Assembly: GCA_003158175.1 (NCBI GenBank)
Contig: PMHJ01000019.1
Location: forward strand, 4,375 to 68,374
Origin: Candidatus Cybelea septentrionalis
Lineage (GTDB): Bacteria > Vulcanimicrobiota > Vulcanimicrobiia > Vulcanimicrobiales > Vulcanimicrobiaceae
DNA length: 64,000 bases
Direction of reading: 5' to 3'
This document shows, piece by piece, positions 37,716 through 47,011 of this stretch. Under the pieces are notes generated by a model, which saw only the letters and a list, made by a program, of their open reading frames with translations, was not told the origin of the DNA and did not search any database. Every line of letters begins with the position of its first letter. Positions within the stretch are counted from its first letter, which is position 1. The translations under genes were made by a program, and so were the position numbers.

Positions 37716-37891
37716 GCTTTCAGAGGGGTTCCCGCAGGGGCCTGACTTTCCTCGCCACGGGCTCGGTTGGTAAGGAACCAGAGGGCGGCTACAAATATCA
37801 CAGTGACCAGAAAAACCACGACGAAACGACGGATGCGCCGGCGCTGATAGGCCGGACGCCCCGACTCGACGTCAATAATTTGGCGGGGCAA
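37694..37891 (-). CDS. Small single-pass membrane protein
   Basis: 65 residues with a basic stretch (AYQRRRIRRF) followed by one hydrophobic helix (VVVFLVTVIFVAALWFL). It lies 3 bp after the polysaccharide deacetylase stop and overlaps the start of the next lipoprotein gene by 22 bp, an arrangement that fits an operon. No family recognised; a short accidental frame cannot be excluded. Confidence 0.4.
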   Translation of the reverse strand: MPRQIIDVESGRPAYQRRRIRRFVVVFLVTVIFVAALWFLTNRARGEESQAPAGTPLKACCLSLP

Positions 37892-37894
37892 CTC

Positions 37895-38710
37895 CTAGAC
37901 CGCTTTCCGCAAGGGATGGTTGAGCTCGCCGGTCTGCACGAGCTTGAGCAGCTCACCGACGGTGACGAATCGGTAGCCAGCCCTCTTGAACCGCTCCACG
38001 ACGTATGGCAGCGCCTCGATCGTAGCAAGTTTGCCGCTATGGAGCAGCACGATCTCTGGTGCAGTCGCATGCTCCACCAGGTGATGCTGCAAGGCTGCAA
38101 CCGTCACCGTGCGCCAATCGCCACCGTCATCGGTCCACAGCACGACGGAATAACCGAGGGCTTGAGCGACGCGCAACGTTCCCTCGGTGTAACGACCGTG
38201 GGGTGGGCGCATCAGCACCCGCACCGCCGGATCGTGACTGAGTTGCCAGAGTGCGTCACGCCCTTCGAGAATTTCTTTTCGAACTTGATCCGCGCTCTCT
38301 TGATCGAGGTTCGGATGCGTGTAGGTGTGATCGCCGATCTCGTTGCCGTCGGCTTCGATGCGTTGCGTGAGCTCCGGCCATTGCCGCGCATCTTGTCCGA
38401 TCAAGAAAAACGTCGCTGGTACGTGCAGATCGTGCAGCACGTCGAGCAGCATCGGCGTATAAATCGGATAGGGTCCATCGTCGAACGTGAGCGCGATCAG
38501 GCGCGGCCGCCCGGAGCGATCCTCGGTCGGCAGCTCGTGCGTCGCGCGATACAGCCGGGCCGGGAGGTCGCTTGAGATCTCCAGATGCACGTTTGTCGCA
38601 GGCGTTACGAGCGCCGGCGCCAGGTTGCTCTTGTGCACGATCACGCGCCAACCGCCGGCAACGATGAGTCCGGCCGCCGCAATGACGGCGATGACGCTCT
38701 TAGCCGTCAC
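37895..38710 (-). CDS. Polysaccharide deacetylase (NodB domain)
   Basis: 271 residues. N-terminal membrane anchor or signal (VIAVIAAAGLIVAGG), then the NodB fold: TFDDGPYP (catalytic base and metal Asp), HTYTHPNL (metal His pair) and RPPHGRY. It removes acetyl groups from peptidoglycan or another cell-surface glycan outside the membrane. It overlaps the LCP gene upstream by 4 bp, consistent with joint work in the cell envelope. Confidence 0.9.
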   Translation of the reverse strand: MTAKSVIAVIAAAGLIVAGGWRVIVHKSNLAPALVTPATNVHLEISSDLPARLYRATHELPTEDRSGRPRLIALTFDDGPYPIYTPMLLDVLHDLHVPATFFLIGQDARQWPELTQRIEADGNEIGDHTYTHPNLDQESADQVRKEILEGRDALWQLSHDPAVRVLMRPPHGRYTEGTLRVAQALGYSVVLWTDDGGDWRTVTVAALQHHLVEHATAPEIVLLHSGKLATIEALPYVVERFKRAGYRFVTVGELLKLVQTGELNHPLRKAV

Positions 38711-40047
38711 AAATTCGGCGCCTGATTACTCGCCAGATCGTTTCCGACAATAACCGTTACGTCGCTTGCCGTAACATTCGTTTGCGTCGGAGAAGGGCTG
38801 GGCGAGGGATCGGGGACGACGATCGCGGCCCGCGCGCCCTCGGGGAGCGCCGCGCGCACTTTTGCTCCGGCAAACGTTACGCTCGAATGCTCGTGAATCT
38901 CGGTAGCGGTGTAGTCGGACCGATCCGCATTACCGACGGTACCGATACTGAATCCGGCATGCTTGAGTTCGGCGGCGACGCGGTGCGCCGCGCCGGCAAC
39001 CGAGCTGCCGTTCTCGATGTCGACGCGCAGCGTCGCGGCGGGAATCGCCGCAAGCGCCAACGCGTCCGGCGACGGCACCGGAACCGGAGGCGCGACGAGC
39101 ATCGACGCAACCAACTGCGCTCGCGCTTGCGTGTCGGGCACGAGCGAATCGCCATAGGTCGGCAAATCAACGTCGCCAGTGAAGGGCACTTGCTTGCTCA
39201 CGATCGCGAAATTCGGCGCGCCTTGAAAATAGGTAGCGATGGAAAAAAGCTCTTGGTCCGTGAAATCGGTCTGAACGTATTTGCGGAAGACGGCCAAGAG
39301 ATCGCCCAGGTGAATGAGCGTGTTGATGCGGTCGCTCTTGATCTTGGCGGCTACCGCTTGCAAGACTTGCTGCTGGCGCATGATTCGGCAGGGATCGCTG
39401 CACCAATCGTGCCGAAATCGCATGTACGCGACGGCATGCTCGCCGTCGAGATGCTGCAAGCCCTCCTTCAAATGAATGTGAAGGTGGCCCCAGGTATCGT
39501 CGTAATCGAGGGTGTCGCCGCTACAGCCGGTTTTGTACTGCAGGCAATTCGACGATTTTACGTCGACGTTCACACCGCCGATGGCGGCGATAAACTCTTT
39601 TGTGGCGTCGATGCGCAGGATCACGTACCGGTTGAAGGGGGGGATCCCGAGCCATCGAGCGATGACGCTCTTCGCCTCTTTGACGCCTCCTTCGGATTGC
39701 GCCTGATTGATCTTGGCCTGAGTGCCGTTGGGCATCGTGGCGATCATGTCGCGAGGGATCGATAGCTGGTAGATGCGCTTGTTAGCAAAATCGAGATTGA
39801 CCGCCCAGATTACGTCGCTGCGCGAATCGGTCGAATACTCTTCGTCCTTCTCGTTATAATCGTAGTCCAGTCCCTCGACGAGCACCAAGAGGTTCGATTT
39901 TCCGAAGATCTGCTGCGGCGACGGGACGAACATTTGCGTAAACGCGGTCACCGGATTTCTGCGCTCGACGACCGTATAACCGGCTGCGGCCGAGATGATG
40001 CCGAGTGCGACGATGCCGAGCATCATCGCGATCTTGCTTTTAATCAA
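38707..40047 (-). CDS. LytR-CpsA-Psr family protein
   Basis: 446 residues. One N-terminal membrane helix, then an LCP domain with DSRSDVIWAVNLD, SIPRDM and the Arg-rich 'AYMRFRHDWCSDPCRIMRQQQ'. About residues 345-420 form a LytR_C domain (LRVDIENGSSVAGAAHRVAAEL). LCP enzymes attach glycopolymers to peptidoglycan at the outer face of the membrane. A Ser/Pro-rich stretch lies near the C-terminus. It overlaps rimO by 4 bp. Confidence 0.9.
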   Translation of the reverse strand: MIKSKIAMMLGIVALGIISAAAGYTVVERRNPVTAFTQMFVPSPQQIFGKSNLLVLVEGLDYDYNEKDEEYSTDSRSDVIWAVNLDFANKRIYQLSIPRDMIATMPNGTQAKINQAQSEGGVKEAKSVIARWLGIPPFNRYVILRIDATKEFIAAIGGVNVDVKSSNCLQYKTGCSGDTLDYDDTWGHLHIHLKEGLQHLDGEHAVAYMRFRHDWCSDPCRIMRQQQVLQAVAAKIKSDRINTLIHLGDLLAVFRKYVQTDFTDQELFSIATYFQGAPNFAIVSKQVPFTGDVDLPTYGDSLVPDTQARAQLVASMLVAPPVPVPSPDALALAAIPAATLRVDIENGSSVAGAAHRVAAELKHAGFSIGTVGNADRSDYTATEIHEHSSVTFAGAKVRAALPEGARAAIVVPDPSPSPSPTQTNVTASDVTVIVGNDLASNQAPNL

Positions 40048-41387
40048 ATCGCGCAGGGCTCCGGCGACACGGCGTGGCCGAAGAAATCGAACGGCCCGTG
40101 TTCTTCCAAACGTACGTCGACGAACTCGCCAACCTGAGCGTTTCCTGTGAAGTAAATGCCACCATCGACACCCGGCGCTTCACCTTGGGAACGTCCGAAC
40201 CATGCTCGTTTTGCATTAAGAAACTCTTCGGCGAGGACGCGTACCATCGTGCCGCAGCGCGCCGCGCGCGCGCGTTCCGAGGCGACTCGTTGCGCTTCGC
40301 GAAGCCGGATGAGCCGCCGCCGTCGGCGCGCAACGCCGACGCGAGCGGATAACTCGGCGGCCGGCGTTCCCTCTTCCGCGCTATACTCAAAGAATCCGAC
40401 GCGATCGAGCTGCGCGCGTTCGATCCAGCGCTCGAGATACTCCACGTGCTCGTCGGTCTCGCCTGGAAAACCGACGATAAAGGTCGAGCGCATCGTTATT
40501 CCCGGAATACGGGAACGAAAATCGTCGAGGATTTCTAGATATCGTTCGCCGTTGCCGGGCCGGCGCATTGCTCGCAACACCTCCGGGTGCGCGTGTTGCA
40601 GCGGCATATCCATGTATTTGCAGACCTTCGGAAGCTCCGCGATGGCGTTGACGAGCTCGCGATCGACCGTCGCTGGATATAAGTAGAGCAAACGGATCCA
40701 CGCAAGACCGTCGATGGCATGCAACTCCTCGAGCAGTTGCGCGAGGCCTCCGCGGCGCAGGCCGCGGTCGCGGCCCCACATCGAAGTGTCCTGCGCGATC
40801 AAGATCAGCTCTTTGGCTCCGCCGTTCACGAGCGCTTCGGCCTCGAGAAGGATCGATTCCAGGCTGCGGCTCCTGAACTTTCCTCGGAGCGCGGGAATTA
40901 TGCAAAACGTGCACGGGTGATCGCACCCTTCGGCGATTTTCAGATAGGCGGTCGCACGCGGTGTCGTGACCAGACGGGGGAGGAAATCGTGCTCTGGCTC
41001 GGCTTCCAAATGAAGCCGTACCGGTTTTCGACCCGCCTCGACGTCTTCGAGCAGCTCGACGATGCCGGCGTAGGCTCCCGTTCCAACCACACCGTCGATC
41101 TCCGGAACCAGGCTCTGCAACTGGGCACCGTATCGTTGCGCGAGACAGCCGGCGACGATCAACTGCTGACCGCGACGCTTGCGGGAGGCATGCTCGAGAA
41201 TGACTTCGGTGGATTCTTCCTTCGCCGGATCGATGAAAGCGCAGGTATTGATCACGACCGTATCGGCGCGCCCGGCTTCGGACTCCAAGCGCCACCCGGC
41301 GCTCGAGAGTTTGGCGATCATCACCTCGGTATCCACGAGATTCTTCGCGCAGCCCAGGCTGATGAATGCAACGCTTCGCATAGGCAA
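40044..41387 (-). CDS. rimO: Ribosomal protein S12 methylthiotransferase RimO
   Basis: 447 residues. UPF0004 domain with SLGCAKNLVDTE and further cluster cysteines (INTCAF, AGCLAQR), then the radical-SAM motif CDHPCTFC, and a C-terminal TRAM-like domain (about 375-440). It adds a methylthio group to an aspartate of ribosomal protein S12. The sequence start and the TRAM region favour RimO over MiaB. Overlaps the downstream LCP gene. Confidence 0.93.
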   Translation of the reverse strand: MPMRSVAFISLGCAKNLVDTEVMIAKLSSAGWRLESEAGRADTVVINTCAFIDPAKEESTEVILEHASRKRRGQQLIVAGCLAQRYGAQLQSLVPEIDGVVGTGAYAGIVELLEDVEAGRKPVRLHLEAEPEHDFLPRLVTTPRATAYLKIAEGCDHPCTFCIIPALRGKFRSRSLESILLEAEALVNGGAKELILIAQDTSMWGRDRGLRRGGLAQLLEELHAIDGLAWIRLLYLYPATVDRELVNAIAELPKVCKYMDMPLQHAHPEVLRAMRRPGNGERYLEILDDFRSRIPGITMRSTFIVGFPGETDEHVEYLERWIERAQLDRVGFFEYSAEEGTPAAELSARVGVARRRRRLIRLREAQRVASERARAARCGTMVRVLAEEFLNAKRAWFGRSQGEAPGVDGGIYFTGNAQVGEFVDVRLEEHGPFDFFGHAVSPEPCAI

Positions 41388-41394
41388 CGTCTCG

Positions 41395-41886
41395 CTAACG
41401 GTAGTTGACGAACTGCAACGGCAGCTCGAACTCCATCGCCTTCAGCGACGCGATTACCTTCTGCAGATCGTCCCTGTTCTTGCCGGAGACGCGAATCTGC
41501 TCGTCTTGAAACTGAGCGGTGACTTTTAGCTTGAGGTCCTTGATGTGCGCCATCAGTGCTCTGCTCTGATCTTTCGAGATGCCGCTGCGAGGAGTGACGA
41601 TCTGCCTGACGGTTCCACCGGCGGCCGGTTCCACTTCTCCATACTCGAAGGCTTTGAGATCGATGCTGCGCCTGACGGCCTTGGCTTGAAACATGTCCAC
41701 GACGTTGCGCATCTTCAGCTCGTCGTCGGAGATCAGCGTGATCTTCTTGCCGTCGTATTCGATACTCGTTTTGCTGTGCTTGAAGTCGAAGCGGTTCTCG
41801 ATCTCTTTACGCGTCTGATTGAGCGCGTTGTCGAGTTCTTGCGGATCTACGCGCGAGACCACGTCGAACGAAGAATCGCTCGCCAA
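41395..41886 (-). CDS. yajQ: YajQ family nucleotide-binding protein
   Basis: 163 residues, the normal size. Shows SSFDVVSRVDPQELDNALNQ at the N-terminus, 'ENRFDFKHSKTSIEYDGK', 'SKDQSRALMAHIKDLKLKVTAQFQDEQIRVSGKNRDDLQ' and the C-terminal 'PLQFVNYR'. Family members bind nucleotides, in some bacteria cyclic di-GMP. Between rodZ and rimO on the same strand. Confidence 0.93.
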   Translation of the reverse strand: MASDSSFDVVSRVDPQELDNALNQTRKEIENRFDFKHSKTSIEYDGKKITLISDDELKMRNVVDMFQAKAVRRSIDLKAFEYGEVEPAAGGTVRQIVTPRSGISKDQSRALMAHIKDLKLKVTAQFQDEQIRVSGKNRDDLQKVIASLKAMEFELPLQFVNYR

Positions 41887-41898
41887 TCGTTACTCCTC

Positions 41899-42621
41899 TC
41901 AAAGCGTGAAGGCTTGCTCGACCACGTCTCCCGCCTTGCCGAGCTTTCCTCGGTCCTTGCCGTCGACGTAGATTTCCACGCCGCCGGCGTTACCGATGCG
42001 CACCAAGGCGTACTTTCCATGAAACGTCCTTGAAGTGCCGGCCGGAAACGTACCCTCCATGCTAACATTTCCGTCAACCGTAACCCGTAACCACGAGGGC
42101 GCCGAGAACATCAAGGCGAGCGAGTTGGGGCCGCCGGCGCCTGGGATGGGCGACGAGGTCGGTGCCGGGGGCGACGGCGACGCCGCCAAAAGGGGCGCGG
42201 GCGTCTCGGTGATGGTTGCCGTAGCGCTGCGCTCACTTCGCAGCGTCAGCTCGTTATAGACGACGAAGGCGACCAGCAGCACGGCGACCGTCCCTGCGGC
42301 CCAAATCAGCAGCAGGCCATAGCGCCGCGACGCGGGGCTACGCTCCGGCTCGATGCTCTTCGGCGCGGGCGGTTCGGGCAGCGTCGCGTTGAACTCGGCG
42401 ACCGCCTCCTCGGGATCGAGCTTGAGATAGCGGGCATAGGTGCGCAGAAAACCGCGAATATAGACCGCCGCACCGATTGCGTCCCAGTTCTCTTGCTCCA
42501 TGGCGGAGAGATAAACCGACCGAATGCGTATCTGGTCGGCCACATCCGAGAGCGAGGCTCCTCGGGCCTCCCGGGCGGCACGGAACCGTTCACCCAGTGG
42601 TCGAGGCCCAGCGTCGCTCAT
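41899..42621 (-). CDS. rodZ: RodZ-like HTH membrane protein
   Basis: 240 residues. N-terminal HTH_25 domain (LGERFRAAREARGASLSDVADQIRIRSVYLSAMEQENW), a basic and Pro-rich stretch, one transmembrane helix (LLIWAAGTVAVLLVAFVVYN), a Ser/Pro linker, and a C-terminal DUF4115-like beta domain (SWLRVTVDGNVSMEGTFPAGTSRTF). RodZ links the MreB cytoskeleton to the envelope. First gene of the minus-strand block, divergent from mnmA. Confidence 0.9.
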   Translation of the reverse strand: MSDAGPRPLGERFRAAREARGASLSDVADQIRIRSVYLSAMEQENWDAIGAAVYIRGFLRTYARYLKLDPEEAVAEFNATLPEPPAPKSIEPERSPASRRYGLLLIWAAGTVAVLLVAFVVYNELTLRSERSATATITETPAPLLAASPSPPAPTSSPIPGAGGPNSLALMFSAPSWLRVTVDGNVSMEGTFPAGTSRTFHGKYALVRIGNAGGVEIYVDGKDRGKLGKAGDVVEQAFTL

Positions 42622-42669
42622 CGGTCAGGTTTGAGTTGGCCTCACCTAAGTGTTATCCTGTTCGATTAG

Positions 42670-43755
42670 ATGGCAAGGGAACGCGTAATTGCGGCGATGA
42701 GCGGGGGAGTGGATTCCGCCGTAGCCGCCGGCTTATTGGTCGAAAGCGGCTACGACGTCGTCGGCATCACCATGAAAATGTATGCGCCATCACGTCCGGC
42801 CCACGCCAAGAGCTGTTGCGGCAGCAGCGACTTTGACGACGCCCGCAGGAGCGCTGCCACCCTAGGAGTTCCGCATTATGTGCTGGATTTCCAAGAAGCT
42901 TTTCGCCGGACCGTCGTCGAGCGTTTCGTGGGCGATTACGCAGCCGGGCGAACGCCCAACCCGTGCGTTGCGTGCAACAATTTCGTCAAACTCGGAACGC
43001 TCGCGCAGTACGCGGATCGATTGGGCGCACGCTTTATCGCGACCGGTCATTACGCGCGGGTTGAACGGCGCGACGACGGGCCGCATCTCTTCCGGAGCCG
43101 TCATGCAAAAGACCAGGCGTACGCGCTCGCGCAGCTGGCGCCCAGGCAGCTCGACCGGTTGATGCTGCCACTAAGTGACTTCGATAAAGCGACGACTCGT
43201 TCTCATGCGCTGCGCCTGGGACTTCCGGTGCACGACAAAACCGAGTCGCAGGACATCTGTTTCGTGGAGGGCGGCGATTACCGCGAAGTCGTGCGACGGC
43301 TGCGGCCGGAGGTTAAGGCCGCCGGTGCCGTCGTTACCACGAGCGGCGAAGTTGTGGGCGAGCACGATGGCGTCGTCCACTACACGATCGGTCAACGCGC
43401 GCGCCTTCCGGCAAGCGGCGACGGGGCGCGATTCGTTACGCGCATTCACGGTGCGACCAACACGATCGTCATCGGCCGCGAAGACGAGCTGCTTTCGGAC
43501 GAGTTGGTTGGCGATGAGGTCAACTTGATTCGGCCCGAACGTTTTGGCAACGACGGCGTTCCGGTGCGGGCGATGATCCGCTATCGCGCGACGCCTACCG
43601 CGGCCGTTGCAACAATCTCTTCCGATGGCCGGCTTCGCCTGCGCTTCGATGAGCCGCAGCGCGCAGTCTCGCCAGGCCAACTGGTCGCGCTGCTGGACCC
43701 GACGAGCGACGAAGTCCTCGGCGCCGCAACAATCGCCCTCCCGCCCTCATCCTGA
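42670..43755 (+). CDS. mnmA: tRNA 2-thiouridylase MnmA
   Basis: 361 residues. ATP-binding PP-loop MSGGVDSAV at the N-terminus, first catalytic Cys region NPCVACNN, second 'SQDICFVEGGDY', and 'TGHYAR'. It thiolates U34 of tRNA Lys, Glu and Gln. It starts 48 bp from rodZ in the opposite direction. Confidence 0.96.
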   Translation: MARERVIAAMSGGVDSAVAAGLLVESGYDVVGITMKMYAPSRPAHAKSCCGSSDFDDARRSAATLGVPHYVLDFQEAFRRTVVERFVGDYAAGRTPNPCVACNNFVKLGTLAQYADRLGARFIATGHYARVERRDDGPHLFRSRHAKDQAYALAQLAPRQLDRLMLPLSDFDKATTRSHALRLGLPVHDKTESQDICFVEGGDYREVVRRLRPEVKAAGAVVTTSGEVVGEHDGVVHYTIGQRARLPASGDGARFVTRIHGATNTIVIGREDELLSDELVGDEVNLIRPERFGNDGVPVRAMIRYRATPTAAVATISSDGRLRLRFDEPQRAVSPGQLVALLDPTSDEVLGAATIALPPSS

Positions 43756-43788
43756 CCGCCTCCCGATGTCATCCTGACTGCATTCTTT

Positions 43789-43815
43789 GTCATCCTGAGC
43801 CTGTCGAAGGATGAC
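43789..43815. repeat. Dispersed palindromic repeat
   Basis: gtcatcctgagcctgtcgaaggatgac: arms gtcatcct/aggatgac around a 10-base middle. Related partial copies lie just upstream (43748, 43769). The same unit recurs at 44982, 46152, 46985, 52107, 52190, 55624 and 62794. Confidence 0.85.
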
Positions 43816-43869
43816 GCATGACACTGGGAAGGCTCAGGCTGACATTCTTAGGGCGCGACTACACCGGCG

Positions 43870-44865
43870 CTAGTCTTTGGGTTTGGGGTATACCGCGAGG
43901 CCGGCCGGGTTCCCAACGCTGATCGATTCGAATGGCGTCGTCGAGCCGCTTTTGTAGCCGGCGACATCTCCCGGATAGTGAAGGCTGCTTCCCACGAAGA
44001 GCAATCCGGTTTTCTCGAATGCAATCGAGTAGGGGCCGGACAACCCGCTCGTGATCGTGGCAAACGCCGAGCTGTCGCCGAGATGGAAGCCGAGCACGGT
44101 GCTGTTCGCGTTGTTCGCTACCCAGAGATTATTGCTCGGATCGATTGCGAGGCCGACCGGATCGTCTAAGCCGTTGAGGCTGAGCTTAGTCGGCGTCGTC
44201 GAACCGCTGGGTACTTTCCAAACGGCATCTTGAAGGGCGTCGCCCACATAGAGATTGCCGTTCTTGTCGATCGCGAGGCCAACCGGGAGATCGAATCCAT
44301 TGATCTGCTCGCTCGGAGTCGAGGCGCCTTTCGGATAAACCAGCACGTAGCACGACCCGGCGGTCGCGCCGCTCGTCACGTACACCGTACCTTTGTTGTC
44401 GACGGCGATGCCATTAGGATAAACGAGCTGCCCTCCGCTTAGCGTCACGCTCGGGCTCGTCGCACCGAAGGGGTACTCGGTAACGGTGCTGTTCCCGTTA
44501 TTGGCGACGTAGAGCATGCCGTGGAGATCCACCGCCGCGTTGACCGGCAAATTGATGCCGTTGGTAATAGTGCCTTTTTGCTTCGGATTCTTCTTGTTCG
44601 CCGGAAAGATGCGAATGGCGTCGGTGTCGATGTCCGAAACGAACAGCGTCGCCTTGCGTTTAGCGGCAGGGAAGGATCCGTTGCCGCGTCGCGCATCGGC
44701 CGACTCGATCTGCTTCGGAGTCAAGCCGAATCGGACGTCCGCTCGGACCGACCGCATGGGCCCGCTCTCCGGCGCTTGCGAAGGTGTGGTTGCCGACTGA
44801 GACGCGCAGGCTGCCACGAAAGGTACAACGAGCGCACCAGCGAGTAAAACGAGCCGAGATCGCAT
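43870..44865 (-). CDS. NHL-repeat lipoprotein
   Basis: 331 residues. Lipobox VAAC near residue 20; a linker (SQAPESGPMRSVRADVRFGLTPK); then six blades such as 'LPVNAAVDLHGMLYVANNGN', 'YPNGIAVDNKGTVYVTSG', 'LPVGLAIDKNGNLYVGD' and 'DPVGLAIDPSNNLWVANN'. Monocistronic, with the dispersed repeats on both sides. Role unknown; presumably a surface binding protein. Confidence 0.85.
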   Translation of the reverse strand: MRSRLVLLAGALVVPFVAACASQSATTPSQAPESGPMRSVRADVRFGLTPKQIESADARRGNGSFPAAKRKATLFVSDIDTDAIRIFPANKKNPKQKGTITNGINLPVNAAVDLHGMLYVANNGNSTVTEYPFGATSPSVTLSGGQLVYPNGIAVDNKGTVYVTSGATAGSCYVLVYPKGASTPSEQINGFDLPVGLAIDKNGNLYVGDALQDAVWKVPSGSTTPTKLSLNGLDDPVGLAIDPSNNLWVANNANSTVLGFHLGDSSAFATITSGLSGPYSIAFEKTGLLFVGSSLHYPGDVAGYKSGSTTPFESISVGNPAGLAVYPKPKD

Positions 44866-44981
44866 GAGGCACCTCCATAAGAAAGCGCGCCCAATCGGCG
44901 CGCGCCGGACTAGCCGAGAGCAGCCGCAATTGCTCGATGCGATCCGCCGAACCCTCTAGGAATCACCGGCGTAATCGCATC

Positions 44982-45080
44982 GTCATCCTTCGACAAGCTC
45001 AGGATGACACACCTTAGCCCCTGCGCGAAGCGCAGTCCAGAGCGAGGCACAAGGCGCCGAGTCGAAGGGTCAGGATGACA
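44982..45080. repeat. Dispersed palindromic repeats
   Basis: One full unit at 44982-45008 and a half unit at 45062-45080 (cgaagggtcaggatgaca). The half unit provides the stop codon of mqnC (tca on the plus strand at 45070-45072). Confidence 0.8.
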
Positions 45081-46140
45081 CTGGGAGCTGGTTCCAGTAC
45101 GTGTCGCGTACCACTGGTTTGAAGCCGGCTGACACGATCAGGTTTTCCAGTTCTCCGCGCGTGGCTTCATTGGTGCTTCCGGCATCGTGGACGACGCGCT
45201 CCTCGAGGATCGTTCCGCCCATATCGTCGCAGCCGTAGAAGAGCGCGAGCTGGCCCATCTTCAACCCGGGCGTGAGCCACGAAGCTTGCAAATGCGCGAA
45301 GTTGTCGAGATAGAGCCGCGAGATCGCCAGCACGCGCAAGTACTCCAGTCCGGTTGATTCTTTTCCGCGCAGCGGCGTCTTGAACGGTACGTAATACCAG
45401 GGAATGAACGCCGTGAAGCCGCCCGTCTCGTCTTGCAGCTCGCGCAGCACGTGCATATGTTCGATGCGCTCCTCGTGGGTTTCGATCGACCCGAACATCA
45501 TCGTGGCCGTCGTCGGCATGCCGAGCTGCTGCGCTTCACGCATGACGCCGAGCCATTCGTGCGGCTTTACCTTGCGCGCGGAGATCCGCTTGCGCACGCG
45601 TTCCACGAGAATTTCGGCGCCGGCGCCCGGCAGCGACTTCATGCCGGCCTCCTTCAGGCGCGACAGCACGTCGCGCGTCGAAATGCCTTCGACGTGCGCG
45701 AGTCCGACGATCTCGGAGACCGAGAGCGAATGGATATCGACGTGCGGATATTCGCGTCGCACGCGGTCGAAAAGCGTTTCGAACCACTCGATCCCCAACT
45801 CCGGATTGACTCCGCCCTGAATCATGATCTGCGTCGCGCCTTGGTCTGCCGCGTACTTCACGCGCTCGAGCACCACGTCGTGCGACATCGTGTAGCCTTC
45901 TTTGTGCTGCTCCGGCCGAAAGAAGGCGCAAAACGTGCAATGCACGTTGCAGACGTTGGTGTAGTTGATCGTGGTATCGACGACGTAGGTCACGACGTCG
46001 CGCGGGTGCATCTCCATGCGCCGCGCGTGCGCCGCCGCACCGAGCTCGTGAATGTCGGCCTCATTGTAAAGGCGCACGCCTTCATCGAACGAGAGGCGGC
46101 CGCCGCCCGCGGCGCGATCGAGCAGGCTAGCGAGAGACAT
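45070..46140 (-). CDS. mqnC: Cyclic dehypoxanthinyl futalosine synthase MqnC
   Basis: 356 residues. Radical-SAM enzyme of the futalosine route to menaquinone; it cyclises dehypoxanthine futalosine. The cluster motif is C-x3-C-x2-C (NYTNVCNVHCTFCAFFRPEQHKEGY), and the C-terminal 'LQASWLTPGLKMGQLALFYGCDDMGGT' is typical of MqnC. Start placed at the second ATG (46140), which has gcggagg upstream; the ATG at 46155 lies inside the repeat. It overlaps mqnA by 14 bp. The last residues LPVSS come from the repeat. Confidence 0.9.
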   Translation of the reverse strand: MSLASLLDRAAGGGRLSFDEGVRLYNEADIHELGAAAHARRMEMHPRDVVTYVVDTTINYTNVCNVHCTFCAFFRPEQHKEGYTMSHDVVLERVKYAADQGATQIMIQGGVNPELGIEWFETLFDRVRREYPHVDIHSLSVSEIVGLAHVEGISTRDVLSRLKEAGMKSLPGAGAEILVERVRKRISARKVKPHEWLGVMREAQQLGMPTTATMMFGSIETHEERIEHMHVLRELQDETGGFTAFIPWYYVPFKTPLRGKESTGLEYLRVLAISRLYLDNFAHLQASWLTPGLKMGQLALFYGCDDMGGTILEERVVHDAGSTNEATRGELENLIVSAGFKPVVRDTYWNQLPVSS

Positions 46141-46978
46141 AGGCAGCCTCCGCATGCTTCGACAAGCTCAGCATGACACGGGGCAGCGTCGGGATCGCGC
46201 CGATTTTCAACAGCTCGCGACAGAATGCGGCGAGTCCGTTCTGCGCGGCCGCGTGAAACGAGAAGTTCAGTTTGCCGTAGTAGTTTTCGTAAAAGCCCGC
46301 CGGACGCGCGATGATCGCTTGAGCGCGGGCGACGACATCGCCCTGGTGGGCGCGCGACCAGGTGTACGAGTCCGTCAGCGCATGCATGCAGGCGGCGACG
46401 CCGGCGGGGTCGCGCTCGTAGACGTCGCGGCGGGCGGCCCAGACCGCGAAGACCGTCTGCAATCCCGTCCATTCGTGCCAGAGCTTTCCGAGATCGTACA
46501 CGTGCTCCGCGGGAAAGCGCTCGATGGCGTCGATCGCGGAGTCGCCGATGAGCAGCGTCGGCTCGCCGAAACGCGCCCGCTGCAACGGTTCGGGTTCGGG
46601 AAAGTAGCGCGGGCGCAGTCCGTAACGGCGCTCCAGGATCACGCGCAGCAGATAACGACCGCTCGCGGATTCTTCGGAAAAGTAGACCGGCGCGCCGTCG
46701 AGCTGCTGCGGCGGCACCGCCGAGATCAGAACGACCGAGACGACCTCGTCGCGCGCGCCGATGCAGAGGTCGGGCAGGAGCACGAGCTGCTCCCAGGCCT
46801 CCGCCCACGCGAACGCGCTGACCGGGCTCAAGTCGAGTTCGTCACGCAATAGCATCGCGTTCAAGCGCGCCGGAACGTCGGCGTGCAGCGTTCCCGGGTA
46901 CTCGATCACACCCGCGTCAAACGCGGCGTAGATCGGAAGGTCGTTCGTGTATTTGATCCGGCCGCAGCGCAGCGTCAT
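46127..46978 (-). CDS. mqnA: Chorismate dehydratase MqnA
   Basis: 283 residues. First step of the futalosine pathway, chorismate to 3-enolpyruvylbenzoate. CGRIKYTNDLPIYAAFD, 'LSPVSAFAWAEAWEQLVLLPDLCIGA' and 'TLLIGDSAIDA' fit the family. The start at 46978 is chosen because of the family N-terminus. Its ribosome-binding site (gaagga) is part of the dispersed repeat at 46985-47011. The C-terminus (VMLSLSKHAEAAY) is read through another repeat copy (46152-46177) and is not part of the family domain. Confidence 0.88.
   Translation of the reverse strand: MTLRCGRIKYTNDLPIYAAFDAGVIEYPGTLHADVPARLNAMLLRDELDLSPVSAFAWAEAWEQLVLLPDLCIGARDEVVSVVLISAVPPQQLDGAPVYFSEESASGRYLLRVILERRYGLRPRYFPEPEPLQRARFGEPTLLIGDSAIDAIERFPAEHVYDLGKLWHEWTGLQTVFAVWAARRDVYERDPAGVAACMHALTDSYTWSRAHQGDVVARAQAIIARPAGFYENYYGKLNFSFHAAAQNGLAAFCRELLKIGAIPTLPRVMLSLSKHAEAAYVSR
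46152..46177. repeat. Dispersed palindromic repeat, variant
   Basis: gcatgcttcgacaagctcag followed by catgac: the gcatgc/gcatgac variant with arms changed on both sides. It lies within the mqnA coding end and just before the mqnC start. Confidence 0.75.
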
Positions 46979-46984
46979 CGCTTG

Positions 46985-47011
46985 GTCATCCTTCGACAAG
47001 CTCAGGATGAC
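46985..47011. repeat. Dispersed palindromic repeat between mqnE and mqnA
   Basis: gtcatccttcgacaagctca followed by ggatgac. On the minus strand it holds the mqnE stop (TGA at 47002-47004) and the aagga before the mqnA start. One copy thus serves two genes. Confidence 0.85.
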